Assembly: GCF_022682495.2 (NCBI RefSeq)
Contig: NC_071394.1
Location: forward strand, 29,360,470 to 29,424,469
Length of the DNA stretch: 64,000 bases
Direction: 5' to 3'
Source: Desmodus rotundus
Taxonomy: Eukaryota; Chordata; Mammalia; Chiroptera; Phyllostomidae
Shown here piece by piece: positions 11,080 to 23,374 of the stretch. Both the position numbers and the translations under genes were made by a program. The notes below the pieces were generated by a model. That model had not been told where the DNA came from. It ran no database searches and saw only the letters and a program-made list of their open reading frames with translations. The number at the start of each line of letters is the position of its first letter. The stretch's first letter is position 1.

Positions 11080-12305
11080 ACGGGGTCGAGTGATAACTTA
11101 ATGCTTGTTCTGAATTAGGATGATTTTTCACTTACATAACCAATTAAGGGTTGCATAAAGTGTTTTTTTTTTTTTCTAAAACAGATTCCTTTTAAGTGAT
11201 TTCCCAACTATTGCCATGGAAGTGTAAATGTTGCTACAAGGGCAAAAGCAGTGGTGAGTTCTCAGGGAAGATGTTGCCAGCATTTATAAGGACTGAACGA
11301 GGTGATGAGGTGGCCCTGGGATACCAATATTTTGTTGTTGTTAATCATAAGAAAGTTAAAGAGAAGTCTGCTCATATTTCTATTCTCACTTCTAAAGAAT
11401 TTCTGCCTTAATGAGGATTTTCTGAGAAAGACCCAAGGCATTTATAATGGAAAGTGTCATGTCAGTTTTTCACTGTGACTACTACAGAACAGCAGCATCA
11501 GTAGAGTAAATAATGTGCAAAATATTTGCACTGATGCCTTGTATTCAGGACTTGTTTAACTAGCACACCAACGCTAGGGCAGCAGGTTGGCATGTCCTAA
11601 TCCTCTCCCCTTGTATGCCCTGCTCAGCCCCACCCTAGACTCTCTCTGTCCCCCATGAAAGGGAGAATAGAAACATCATGACCTATTTGCAGATAAAAAC
11701 AGAATTGGATGATCTGCTATGCGAGGCTTCCCACATTGCAGGCAAATCCCATCTTTCCAACATGAAATGAAGCAAAGTGCTCCTAATTATTTACTCTTTA
11801 GGTTAAAAGTGGAGCTAGGCAGCAGTTTGGCTGTCAGACCCAACACTAATAAACAGCCCAGCGAGGTGGACACAGCGCTGGACCTACCCTATTCTATTCC
11901 TGACTCAACACTGACATGCTGGCCTGCCAAAGGCGATGACTGGCTCTCTCCCTCTGTCTCCCTGCTACGTCACCCTGGCCTTTGGCTTCTCCACCTGCAG
12001 ATTGGTACAAATGCTCTTTTCCAAGCTTAAATGATGAGTCTGTGCATATGAAAACTTTGAGCACCTTCAATTAAAAGAAAAAGAGTTTTGTAGGCCAAAG
12101 TCAAAGTGGTTGCACAAGCTAAACTTGACAGGGCACCTAACAAAATGCGCATTAAGGGCTTCTTGGCCGTCTTCGACTGCAAAGGAGCAGATGCCCTAGG
12201 GACGGCACACTGTAGCTTGTGAATGCCGCTGTGCAGTGTCATAGGATGTTGATAGGAACATAGAGAATACATAAAAAGGAACTTTCAAAGGTGTATGTGG
12301 CAGCC
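11080..12305. other. Intronic DNA without recognisable feature
   Basis: No nameable repeat or exon is visible. The open frame at 11719-12030 (103 codons) has no recognisable domain and no splice-site support as a CPQ exon. Confidence 0.45.
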
Positions 12306-12309
12306 AGTT

Positions 12310-12485
12310 CAGCAGAGAGCGAGAGAGTGAGCTTTGGAATTAATCGGGCTGCATTTGATCCTTGGATTGACCGGACTCCATCACCACGAAATGGGCATGG
12401 AAATGGCAGCCAGTTCATGGAGGTTGGGAAAGAATGCGTCCTAAAGCCTGGTGCACAATTAGCACTCGATAAACAGTTGTTACAG
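12310..12485 (+). repeat. MIR SINE, sense (diverged)
   Basis: The order of 'gagtgagctttggaattaat', 'tgcatttgatccttggattg' and the end 'gcacaattagcactcgataa' fits a diverged MIR in sense orientation. The middle is degraded. Confidence 0.45.
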
Positions 12486-12529
12486 GTCTTACCCATTTAA
12501 ACCATTCTGTTAGCTGCTCATAACGATGT

Positions 12530-12775
12530 TGGGCAGCATTTTGAAGTACTTCCCACATTCCAGACACTGTGTGAAACACTTTACAGCTTATCTCACGTAA
12601 TGCTCACATTCTACGGATATAGTTCTTATTACACAGGTGAGGCTTCACTTGACTCAAATAAAGTTTAGTTGGGTCAACTAACTTTCCCAGGGTTGCCTAG
12701 TTAGGAAGTGGGCAGCCAGAATTCTGATGCAGAGGTCTGCTGCCCAACCAAGCGCTCTCTACCCCTGCACGGCCC
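12530..12775 (-). repeat. MIR SINE, antisense
   Basis: 'Attccagacactgtgtgaaa', 'cactttacagcttatctcac' and 'agttaggaagtgggcagcca' appear in the order expected for antisense MIR. Confidence 0.65.
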
Positions 12776-12779
12776 CATC

Positions 12780-15319
12780 TGCTGGCACTCCCAGTGTCAG
12801 GCTGCACATCCTCCCTTTTAATGTGAAATGCAGAGATTGTAGTTACACAAAAGCATAGCGTTTGAAATTTTTTTATGATCATAATACAAGGTCTACTTAG
12901 ATTTTATCACCTTTGCTAATAGAGTAGTTTAATTAAGCACAGAGAAGAAAGAAAGCAAACCCTAAAACAAAAACAACAACAACAAAAACACCCACTATTG
13001 CTCTGTAAATTCCTTCCAACTAGGAGTAAAAAGCTTGAAATAATACAAGATCTTTTCAAGCTGAATTAGACAGGATGTAAACTAGAATTCTGGCGTACGT
13101 AGAGACATGTTTGATTTCTATTCATGTAGAATTTTATTAGCTGCTGCTAACGTGATGGCAGCATTCTATTGTTTACTATTTATGCATAAACATCTCCATG
13201 TGTGTTCAATACAGAGCTAAGAAAACAAACCACCCACCGTCCATGACACTGCTTTTTCCTGCTCACTTCTGGAGTCATCGTCTAATTGCTAGCACATGGC
13301 GAAGGAGTTGGGAGAACAAAATGTCTCTGCGCAAAGGAACCGGATGAGTGAGCTGGGTCGCTGGACTGTTAGACCTGCCGCTTCTCATAACGTGCTGTCA
13401 CAAACAACCATGTTCCTTACTACGCCGTAGTCACTGGGGACACACTCAGTGTAGATTTGAGAAGTTGATTATAGCTAGTGACAGTGGAGCAGAGCCGTGC
13501 TCATTTCACTCAACGCGCTTTAGCACACATAACACGATATCCGCCGTCCTGTTCACAGGGTGTAGGAAGAAACCGCCTTCTAGAAACTGAATGCTTTATT
13601 GCTAAGACAATCAGCACTGATTGAGACAAGCTAAGGCGTACAGATGAGGAGGCTGAGCAGCTCAAAGATAAGCTCAGCTATTACCTGCAAAGCTCCATTT
13701 TGCTCTCTTAATAAAGAGAAGCATCTCTTTCTTAGGAGACATGGAAACTGTCCTTCACTGCCATGTAATGTACCTAATGCAAGGTAGAGAAATGCTCCCG
13801 AGTAACCCCCCAGGTTGGGATCATTGGATTAGTTAATATCTGCATAGGGTTGAAGGATTCATAACTTTGTCTTGTGCTAGAATCACATCCTATCACACTT
13901 TCCTTTTTTTTCCATTCTCGAAGGGTCAGGTTACTCTGCCAAAGAACAATTTGGTAACCATTAGCATTCTTTGGGTGCAAAGCAAGATTAAAAGGAAGGA
14001 AAGTGTTTAAAACAAATATTGAATATTTTTAAATGTTTACTCCCTAATATAAACACAAAGATGATGTTTGTGTTCTTTGCTTTTATACAATTCCAGGTGA
14101 TTCTTCTTCAGAAATAGAAACGCAAGTTCAACACCTCCATCCCATCCAAATTTGGCCTCTTTTTTGTTTTAAAGCTTTCATTTTCTCATAACCTAGGTGA
14201 CATGTGTTTGGTTTGGAACTGAAGTGACATTGCAGTCCCAAAATCAAATGAGGAGAAAAAGAGGCTTCTAATTATTCAAATTAATCATGTGGCCTCCTCA
14301 ATTCAATCTTCAAAACAGTAAACTCCTTCCTGACCCAGGGCAGTCGTTCTCGGTGGTGCTGTCCTGCCCCAGCAAAGGTTAATGTTTTACAGGTGATGGT
14401 GGTGCCAGTTTGGTCAGGTGGTGGGCTCCAAACAAGTCCTCAGAGCCAAACTGTCCAATGACACCAGGTGCTGACTTGTTGCAATCATCTCTTCCAGCTG
14501 TGCCGGTGACCCGGAAATTCCCAGTTCAAGGGGGTAGGGGCTTCTTCCCAGGCCTTCAGCTCAAACACATGTCGTGGTTGGGGGGTCTAGGTAAAGAGGT
14601 ACCTCCCTGCTGTGCAAAGCTAAGAACAGGTTTCACTTCCTGATCAGGTCTACCCTGAAATTCAGACTTTTATTTCTGACAGTCTCTAGCGTTCAGTTTT
14701 GAACAGCCTTGGGTACCCAGGGGAGGGCCAGGCGTGGCGTGATGACAAAGTGGAGTGCTGTAAGTTATTTTTATTTGACAGCTAAACTGGCTGCAGCTCG
14801 GGGAGATGGGTAGACTTGGGTAAGTTACATTAGTACTACAATTGCAGGCACCTATGGTGGTTTAGCCACCATTCTGCCTGGAGATGGGAATAGGATAAAT
14901 GGCTTCTGGAGATCTCTTGCCAGCCCCATCTTCGTGTGTTTGTGTACGGAAGGGTTCTGCTGTGAGACAAACCTGTGTTTTCAGGCAATCCGATCTTTAC
15001 ACTATCTGAAGCACTCTAGGTCTCAGTGAACCCCCTCTGCAGCTGGCTCACATCCACAGATAGCCCTTAGACTTACTGAAAACACGTGATCCCACTGCAA
15101 ATGTCCCTGTGGGAACGCTAGTGAGCCAGAGACTGGAAATCGTACACAGACATAGGCTAAAAGAAGTAAGAATTTTATTTATATTACCTAGGAAATAGGA
15201 GTATATTCACATGTCTTTTAGGGAATAAAGAAACACATGACCCAAGATAAACTTTAAAATGGTTTACATGGCAAGTTAATATCTGTTTTTATTTTATCCC
15301 TGCATGTTGAAGCAACATA
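12780..15319. other. Intronic DNA without recognisable feature
   Basis: No exon or nameable mobile element was recognised. A short A/C-rich run near 12960-12990 is present. The frame at 13348-13590 and the GC-richer stretch 14330-14650 have no coding signature that I can identify. Confidence 0.45.
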
Positions 15320-15529
15320 ACGTACTTTTCGGACTGTAAGACACACTGGACCATAAGGCATACCTAGGTTTTAGAGGAGGAAAACAGGGCGAAAAACCCT
15401 GCTCCACCGCCGCCGCACCACCCCCCTGCCCCTATGAGCCAGGTAAGCTACATTCAGACTATAAGACACATCCCCATTTTCCTCCCAAATTTGGGGGGAA
15501 AAGTGTGTCTTATAGTCCAAAAAATACGG
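15320..15529 (-). mobile_element. TA-flanked inverted-repeat transposon, copy 1
   Basis: This 210-bp element has ends 'acgtacttttcggactgtaa' and the reverse complement of 'ccgtattttttggactataa', so long imperfect terminal inverted repeats. A TA lies at each end (15318-15319 and 15530-15531). Inside are inverted halves around a GC-rich centre ('gctccaccgccgccgcacca') and the phrase 'ggtaagctacattcagacta'. The same element lies in opposite orientation at 58318-58502. The TA target suggests the Tc1/mariner superfamily, but no transposase is present and I do not assign a family name. Copies of this type of sequence ('ccgtatttttcggactataa') occur widely in vertebrates. Confidence 0.8.
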
Positions 15530-15531
15530 TA

Positions 15532-17515
15532 ATCAATAGTTAGAAGCAGTGGTACTCAAGGTCTCCAAAATTAAACTTTGATTCCTTTAATATAACACAT
15601 TGGTCAAGTTTTCATGTTACTAGTTTCATGTGTATTTCAATATTGCGGTTGGAGAAAAGAAATCTCCAGCACAGCTGGCTGGCTTTGTGAAAGCAGCCTC
15701 TCTGCCTTTTTCTTTCTCTGGCCCTCTCATGTCCTCCCCCTCATACTATGTCTCTGTCTGTCTTCTCCCACCTGCTACCTGCCCATCCTTCCCCATGCTC
15801 AAAATGTAAGAACTCAATTGCCTGAACCAGGAACCCTTTCTTCAGTTGACCTTTCTTTTCTGACACTGCTACATGCTAGACAAATAATAAAGGCATGTTT
15901 CTGGGTTCTGATGGGGCTGTTCTACCAGCCAAGGCAGTGGTTTACTTCTACCCCCCTTCTCTTGTGTGGGAAGACGGCAGCAACTTCAGGTCCCTTGCTA
16001 AGGTTACAACAGACAGATGAGTTCATCTTCTTATAGGTACAGTGGTCAGGCTATTTCTTTTAAAAATATAGTATTTATTTTCTAATCCTGCAAAAGAGGC
16101 TACTCTGTACTCAAAAACTAAACTGTTCACTCAGTCCTACAGCAAATCACATTAAAACACAATTAACCACTAATTCTCCTTTCTTTATAACCTACAGCAG
16201 TTTTGGATTATGACGATGTCCTCACATGTTCACTTGATCAAGCACTCTTTACTAATATTAGTAAAGATTCTAAACATAATTTCGAAGTAATTCTGTTTTC
16301 TTAAGCATGACTTTCCTTCTTCTCTCTCCAAGGCACAATATTGAGTGTGAAATGTCATAAAAAACAATAATACCCAAATATGAGTTTCAGGGCTCTTGGT
16401 TTACTCAGGTGGTTTCATGCCCTATCTCTCCTCTACCCTCCCATGCCTAATATGCTTATCTGCTATGCTAGGCTGTTGCGATTTATTCAATTTGTTTTTA
16501 AATACCTACCTTGCTCCTAAAAGAATTCAAGGCTTCCTATAATAAAAACAAATCCTAATACCCTCTTTTAAAAGCAGGTATACTTTCAGGAACTTTCAAG
16601 AAAGTGCCCTGAAGGCAAGGATCAAATCTAGTTGGACCTCTGCTCTATTTCCAGCTTAAATAACAGTGCTCATCACACAGTAGGTGGTCAATAAAAGTTT
16701 GAGAACAAAGAAAGTCACATCAGGAGAATTTGACAGATTCTCCAACAGCAGCTCGAAGCTGTAAGTTAGCTCCACCCAGAACATGCTGCCAGGGTAAGAG
16801 AAAAGCCTGATGTACCGGAAGCTCTCCCTATAGAGGAAGAGAAAGCACACTACCAGCTCCTTGAAAAAAAGCATCAATTTTTCCAGCATTCAATTCTAAG
16901 AGGGATTATTATGTGGCTCTCTCCAGAAGGACCATTGCACAAAGTAATGGATAGAGTCTCCACTAACAGTTTTACAAAGTAGGCAGAAACACTTATTTTT
17001 CCAAACACTATTTTCTAAATATTGATTCTCAATTAAAGCAAAAAGCAAAATATTAAGTCATATTTCAGTAAAGGTGTTCGTTTCTTTGGGGAGTAAACTG
17101 TATTTATTCAACAGTTATTGAGATAGAAACAGAGGAGCAGGGTGACCCTTCATCCCTGCTTCCCCTGGGCAGTGCTGGTTTACATCCTTTGTCTTGGTAT
17201 GGTCTGTAAGAGGGCCTCCTTTCCCTCCTAAATGTTCCCTGGTTGTCATAATAAGTCATACTGCCGGCCTACCTATGAAACAATTTGTATACAAAGATGA
17301 ATAAGATAGGAGTGGTTTCTTATGAAAGGGTAGAGTTTAACAGCAGAAGTGATAACTGGCCGTTATATTAAATGTGATAATTTTTATGAAAGAGACATGT
17401 TAGGAGAACAGGGGCCAACTACTGGAAAAGTTGGGGACAGGTTAATAGGGGAGGTAATGGTTGGCCTGAGTGAAGGACTTCAACCAGAAGTTCTCCAAAG
17501 AGAACAGAGATCTTG
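15532..17515. other. Intronic DNA, mostly featureless
   Basis: A probable L2 3' scrap ('cacagtaggtggtcaataaa' near 16676) is present. The 140-codon frame at 15614-16036 and the 77-codon minus-strand frame at 16656-16889 do not match any protein I recognise. Confidence 0.4.
16246..16267. repeat. Perfect 22-bp palindrome
   Basis: 'Tctttactaat' is followed directly by its exact reverse complement. No protein-binding role can be assigned from sequence. Confidence 0.8.
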
Positions 17516-17519
17516 TTAA

Positions 17520-17582
17520 TTCATTTACGTACCCCCAGGGCCTAGTGAGAGGCATCGATAATACTTGTCAAATGAATGAATG
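17520..17582 (+). repeat. L2 3' end fragment, sense
   Basis: 'Acccccagggcctagtgaga' followed by 'tgtcaaatgaatgaatga' resembles the terminal part of L2. Confidence 0.4.
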
Positions 17583-18014
17583 ATACTATTTTAAGCATCC
17601 GAATAGTGTTGTCCAGACAGACATACTGCTTTCTAACAGAGGAACAGAGTTTAGGCAATCTTGAAAAGAGTAAAAATAAAAATAAACATGATCTATAGAA
17701 TACCCCACTCTCAAATAACAATTGTCCCTCCTAGAATTTTTGTAGGGTTAGCAAAAGATTCAAGATAGAGGTCAGTAGGTGAGCATTAAGTGGCAAATAT
17801 CTGATGCACCTGATTTGCACATGTTGGGATGGTCATGAACAGTCTAAAGGCCTCTTCTTTTCTTCGTCCACACTTGCTCTGTTGGTGCTCTCATCCAGCT
17901 TTATGGGTGTGTGTGTGTGCATGCGTAGTGAGGAGTTCCAACTCATATTTTCGTATCTCCTATATCCTGAACTGCAGACTCATCCAACAGCAACTCAACA
18001 TCTCTACTTGAATA

Positions 18015-18360
18015 GCAACAGTGTGTTGGTTTCCCACTGCTGCTGTTACACGTTGCCACAAATTTAGTGGCTTAAAACAATGCAAATTTATTCTCTTACG
18101 GTTCTGGAGGTTATAAGTCTGAAATGGCTCTTACAGGGCTACGGTCAAGGTGCTGGCAGTCCCAGGGTCATCTGAAAGCTCAACGGGAGAATCTGTTTTC
18201 TTGCCTTTCCACCTTCTAGAAGTTTCTCCCATTCTTTGACTCATGGCTCCTCATCATATTACCTTTTCTACTCCAGTTTCTGTCATCATATCACCTTCTT
18301 TCACTTTTGATCTGCTTGCCTCCTTCTTCTAAGGTGGGTCCAAATCAAACAGCAAATCCA
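18015..18360 (+). repeat. Old interspersed repeat, family not assigned
   Basis: The phrase 'gccacaaatttagtggctta' followed by 'acggttctggaggttataag' is common in placental genomes as part of a dispersed repeat (probably LTR or L1 3' derived). I am confident it is a repeat but not which one. Confidence 0.45.
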
Positions 18361-18559
18361 TCTTTCTAATTGCTGAGTCTAAATTTTTGACAGCCACAAA
18401 TTTTTGACTCCTTTCTTGCTCTTATTCCCACAATGCTATCTTTTAGCAAATCCAGTTGGTTTGAACAAAGTAGACATTACTCTCCAACAACGTCTCACCG
18501 GCCCCACTGTTCTCACCTGGCCCGAGCCAAAGTCGTCCCCTGTCTGGTAATATTGCAAT

Positions 18560-19115
18560 AGCTTTCCATCTCCCTGTTTCAACCATTGCCTACTTCAGCC
18601 TATTCTCTACACAGAAGCCATAGCAATCCTGTTGAAAAAATCTAAGTCAAATGATGTTACTTCTTAAGCCCTCTACCCTGCTTTCATCTCACTTAGACAA
18701 AAAGTAAAGTCCTTATATTCATTCGCCTTTAAGGCCGTGGATGCAGGGCCTGATCTCCCAGTTTCTCTGACCTCATTTCTCACTAACCTCAACTTCACTT
18801 TCACTGTTCCAACTGCCTTCAGTTCCTCAACAATGCCTGGGTCCTGGAGCTTTTGCACTTGTTACTTCTTCTGATTGTTCCACTCTTCCTCTGGCATCTC
18901 TCAGTGCCTTCAGGGCTCTGCTGAAATGTCCTCTTCTTAGGACAGTCTTCCTGATCACCTTAAATAAAAGAGGCCTCCTTCTAAAACTCCTTATGGAACT
19001 CCCTACATTTCTTATTTTATTTTTCTCCTTTGTGTCAATAACAAGTGTTTTTATAATTGTCTGTCTTCTCCTGGAAGAGTATATTATCCCTAATGGTCGG
19101 GACTTTTCTGTTGTG
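18560..19115 (+). repeat. L2 fragment, sense
   Basis: This contains the L2 3' half signature in order: 'aaaatctaagtcaaatgatg', 'ttcagggctctgctgaaatg', 'aggacagtcttcctgatcac' and 'aatggtcgggacttttctgt'. The 134-codon minus-strand frame 18827-19231 is an antisense shadow of this repeat. Confidence 0.55.
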
Positions 19116-19149
19116 TTTACTGTTGCCATAGATAATTTAGTGGCTATAA

Positions 19150-19450
19150 ACCCTCCCCTTCCTGTATGTGTGCTCTTTTGCAACATGAATTTGTCGCTCC
19201 TTTTATCAAGAGGTGCAATCTCTCTCTCCATCCTCTGAATCTGGCTGGCCTGTGACTTTCTCTGACCAGTAGGCTATGGCAGAAGTGATCACAGGTGATT
19301 TCAGAGCATGGACCACATGCTGTCACCTTGACCTTTTATAGCCCCAAGGCTGATATGGAAAGAAACCTGGGCTAGCCTCCTTGAGGTTGAAGTACCACAT
19401 GGGGAGAGGAGCCCAGCAGACAGCCAGCCCCAGTCCCCACACTATAAGGG
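19150..19450 (+). repeat. Ancient LTR-like repeat, family not assigned
   Basis: 'Gaccagtaggctatggcaga' followed by 'agtgatcacaggtgatttca' and 'agtaccacatggggagagga' are phrases frequent in an old mammalian LTR-like family. Ends are not definable. Confidence 0.3.
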
Positions 19451-20555
19451 TGACCATCCTCAACTGTCCAGCCCAGCCAAGCTGCGGGATGGCCAAAGCC
19501 TCAATGACCAGATAATATGCAGGATGCCCAGTGCAATTTGAATTGTAGATAAATACCTTTTTTTTTACTACGAGTATACCCTATGTGATATTTAGAAGCA
19601 TGTAGGCTCTCTAGTAACAGGAAACTTCCTAATGACAGGGTGCCTGGAACAGCACAAAGAACAATCTTTCAGCAAATCCACTTGGCTTGAGTGAGTGAAC
19701 ATTCTATATTATTGATTCAGAGAGAATTTACATTTGTATATAACCTGGATATATGGGAAAGTTGAAATTGTATCATGTAAAAGTTAGTGAGTCTGATTTG
19801 TAACCTTGCCCATGTGTTAGATCACCTGACTCTGCCGAAGCGGGTGCAGAAGCACATGCATAAGGAAAGCAAAAACCATTCTCAACAAGCACCTTGGTAT
19901 CTGCTGCAATGCTAAGTATTGAATACTTGCTCAGTTGAATTCCCAGAATCCTTCGCCTAAAGAATGAAAACAATGATCTTGGCCAGGAAGAATCTGGGCA
20001 TAAGAGTTACCAGTTATCTGGTTTTATGATTAAAGAAGCCTCAGGTTGTCTATAGGATATTGAACTGAATCTAAAAGAAGACTGAACAAGTTATCTACGA
20101 AACCATCTCATCCAACACAATCACCTGACTTGTTGAATGGAATGGTGGTGCATCCAATTACAACCAGGTGCTGGTGGCTACAATGGCCATGGAGGAGAGA
20201 GAGACATCAAGAGTAGGGAGAGAATAGCTCAGAAACAGGGACTCCCAATGAGCTCTTGAGGTTGGGAAGGAGAAGGCCTGTGGAGAATACTGACCTTAGG
20301 GACAACAGGATCTTCACGATGAAGAGACAGGACCTCTAAAGGCACTATATCCCCTGGGGAGCAAGAACAGCAATCCCAGTGTTGACATAGAAGCTTAACT
20401 TTCCCCAGACAGAGAGCAGAGGTGTGAAGAGAACAGAAATTATCAGCACAGATGGAGCATTTATGTACATGGAGAAAACGCCATGCCAAGGGCTCCCTTT
20501 AGACCTCTCCCCTGAATTCCAAATTACTTTACCAAGCCATGTACTATGCTTGGAC
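19451..20555. other. Intronic DNA without recognisable feature
   Basis: No exon, young repeat or structured element was recognised. The minus-strand frame at 20229-20489 has no assignable protein features. Confidence 0.4.
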
Positions 20556-20559
20556 CACT

Positions 20560-21400
20560 ACACGTCTGATATCTCATTTAATCTGTCCTAAACTGAGTTC
20601 CTGATCACCACCTCACCCTGCTTCCACCCAACACCTTCTAATTTAATTGTTCAAGCCCCCAAATGTGGGGTTATACCTGCCTCTTCTCTTTCTCTCACAT
20701 TCTCTATACAACACACTATCAGATCCTGTTGGCTCTTTTTAAAAAATATCTATCTGGAGTCTGACAACTTCTCACCCCTTCCAGTGCTACCATTATCCGT
20801 CACTTGGATTATTTCCAGTCCTAGTTCCCTTTCAGTCCACTCTCAAACTGGCTCCCAGAGGGATCAGTTTAGAATGTTAACTCAGACCGTGTTAGTCTTT
20901 TGCTCAAAAGCCTCCAATAGTTCCAACCTTACACACAGAAGATGGTCCTCGAGCCTGACACGATGGGGCTCCTTTATACTGATGATCTTTTGTGCTGCTA
21001 TTTTCCCTTCACTGCCCCACTTCAAGCACATGGGCATATCTGCTACTTCCTGAGAGCCAAGTGTGCAAACACCTTCACTTTGCCTGACCTGCTCTCTTCC
21101 AGATGCCACATAACTAACTTCTTCATCTTCTTCAGTTCTTTACTCAAACACTATCACCCAGGGAATTTTCCTTGCTCCCCATTCAACAGAAATTCAAACT
21201 GCTCCCTTCCCACATACCCCATCTCTGTTCCCCCTCTTATTTTAATTCTTGGCTGTTCTGTTCAGCTAACATACCATATTTACCTAACTTGTTACCAGTC
21301 TCGATGCACTAGAATGAAAGCAAGATGAGGGCAGAGTTTAAAACAGTGCCTAGAACTTCGAAGGCTCTCAAAAAAATCACACGTGGAGTGAATGAATAAA
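20560..21400 (+). repeat. L2 fragment, sense, long
   Basis: The L2 3' region can be followed over about 800 bp: 'ccagagggatcagtttagaa', 'cttttgctcaaaagcctcca', then 'cttctcagttctttactcaa'-like text, 'gatgagggcagagtttaaaa', 'cagtgcctagaacttcgaag' and a terminal 'gagtgaatgaataaatg'. Overlapping open frames on both strands are fossils or shadows of this element. Confidence 0.6.
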
Positions 21401-22730
21401 TGTGTATTTTTAGAACTGATGTGTTTAATGACATATGTATGTAAACACATGTCCATGTAAACCACACACACACACAACTAGCTGCAGTTTTGGATGATAG
21501 TGGTAGTGGTGGTGAGCTGCCAGTGTTGGTTATAAGGCAACATCGGTCTTCAGAATCTGCTTTTTTGTTTTTGAAAATCTTCTCAGGAAAACACAGGACT
21601 CAACAACCAATGTTGTAAGCTGAATACTTAGTGCATATTTTATAAAGCTCTTAAAAGTATACATTCTTACAACATCCATTATAAATGCTAAAAATTAAAT
21701 ACTTCCAAGTAGGCTATATAGAATGACAACAACTAAAAAAATCACCTTGAGTTATCTAAACACAAATAAAACTTATGAGTTTCCCCTGATGATGTAATAA
21801 GAAGATACTCTTATTCTGGTAGCTATGGCAAAGGTTGTTTCTTTCCAAAGCTGTCTGAACACAGGGCGGATGCATCCTGGGGCAGCCTGCCATCATCATG
21901 CTACCATCAAAGATGGGAGCCCGCAACATGCAAGCCTTGCCAAAATAAAATGAGCACCGTTCACAGAACTGCAGTGGGCATTTAAATAGAATTTTAAAAA
22001 TACAAAAAGTAGATTTTAAAAAAAAACCCTTAAAGTTTCTTATGCTGCAGTTAGTACAAACTGAGGTTAATAATACATGGTGTAATCAGTAAGACTCTAG
22101 TAAGTGTATGCTGGGATTACTTAGAGCTTCAACAATTGCTTCCCATACTTTTTAAGTTTTAAAGTATTCAGACAAAATGAAGGAAAATAATAAACAGATG
22201 AAGCAATTTAGCTTTGAGAAGAATTAAGATAATTCAATAGGTATAGTTTAGATAAAAGGAGGCTAAGGAATTTAGCGATTACAAAAAAGAAATCCAAATC
22301 AGTACCTGTGTTGAGCTAAGGGAAGTGGAGAAAAACAATTTCCCTCATCTGAGAATAGCACGCAGCAGTCGTGATCACCTAAAGGTAGAGGAGGAAAACA
22401 AGCTACAGCAGGAAATAGCAGCAAATATGTCGGGAATAATGATCATTCTGGGAAGCCACCTGAGGACCACTCAGGGGAGACTGCACACTAGCAAGGCTCC
22501 AAGTAAGTGGAGTAAATGCAGTGAGTCAGGCACACAGAGCGCTCCCATTCTCTTTGGATACCTGCGTTCTTCCTCAAGGGTCTTGTTGCTGTTTGAAGGA
22601 GGTACAGGTGATTAGGGTGACAATCCTGAGGGGTTGTCAGTCTCACAGTGGGGAGCTCGAGGGGGTGTGTGCACATGCTAATGTCATTTGACATGCTTCT
22701 TGGCTATTGGGTGAAAGCTCTTAAGGGAGT
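21401..22730. other. Intronic DNA without recognisable feature
   Basis: A short CA run near 21462-21475 is present. The 96-codon frame at 22325-22615 is not recognised as a protein. Confidence 0.45.
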
Positions 22731-22734
22731 TATA

Positions 22735-22800
22735 TCATTCTTCTGGGCCTTAGTTACTCATTTGGAAGATGGGGACAATAATAATTATCTTGTAGGTATA
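22735..22800 (+). repeat. MIR fragment, sense
   Basis: 'Gggccttagttactcatttg' followed by 'gaagatggggacaataataa' matches the MIR core. Only this part is preserved. Confidence 0.4.
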
Positions 22801-23150
22801 TTCTAAAGCAGGAATTCTTAATCTCGCATCCCTTAGGGTTTCATAGGGATGGAGGTGAAGTGAAAAGGGAAAAAAACTACATTTTTATTTTCATTAACCT
22901 CTAATGAAATATAGAATTTCCTCCACTTATGAATGTAAGTAGTATTAGCAGAACCTGTCACTTTGTTGCCAATAGAAATCCCAGATATTATATTTTCATA
23001 TCACATTAGATTTGTTGTAGAAATCTCAAAAATTCCTACTTTGAAATTATGGTAATAATTAGATAATATTGCAGGATCTTATTATTTTATGGATTTTTAA
23101 AGAGCTTATGATATCATATATTTAGTTTTAAAATTTTGATAATAATATAT

Positions 23151-23360
23151 ACTTTTAAAGATTTTATTTGTTTATTTTTAGAGAGAGGGGAAGGGAGGGA
23201 GAAAGAGAGGGAGAGAAACATCAATGGGTGGTTGCCTCTCATGTGAACCCCACTGGGGACCTGGCCCCACAACCCAGGCATGTGCCCTAATTGGGAATCA
23301 AACTGTCGACGCTTTGGTTCACAGCCTGCGCTCAATCCACTGAGCTACACCAGCCAGGGC
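23151..23360 (-). mobile_element. VES-type SINE, antisense
   Basis: This has the same structure as the SINE at 3036-3237. The purine tail 'gagagaggggaagggaggga' comes first and 'actgagctacaccagccagg' last, meaning a minus-strand insertion. The flanks carry an imperfect duplication, 'tgataataatatat' against 'tgataacaatattc', at about 23137-23150 and 23361-23374. Confidence 0.9.
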
Positions 23361-23374
23361 TGATAACAATATTC

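Noticed and set aside
15614..16036. 140-codon plus-strand open frame
   Set aside because: Cys/Leu/Pro-rich translation of pyrimidine-rich DNA with no recognised domain, opposite to CPQ and without promoter or splice support.
16656..16889. Minus-strand frame with a protein-like hydrophobic stretch and an AG preceding an open block
   Set aside because: No similarity recognised, no matching donor in a sensible position, and it would disrupt the in-frame join of the two CPQ exons.
18827..19231. 134-codon minus-strand frame
   Set aside because: It lies antisense across an L2 fragment and is explained by that repeat.
22810..22900. 'Caggaattcttaatctcgca' start resembling a hAT/Charlie end
   Set aside because: No matching right end or 8-bp duplication could be found, so it was not called as an element.
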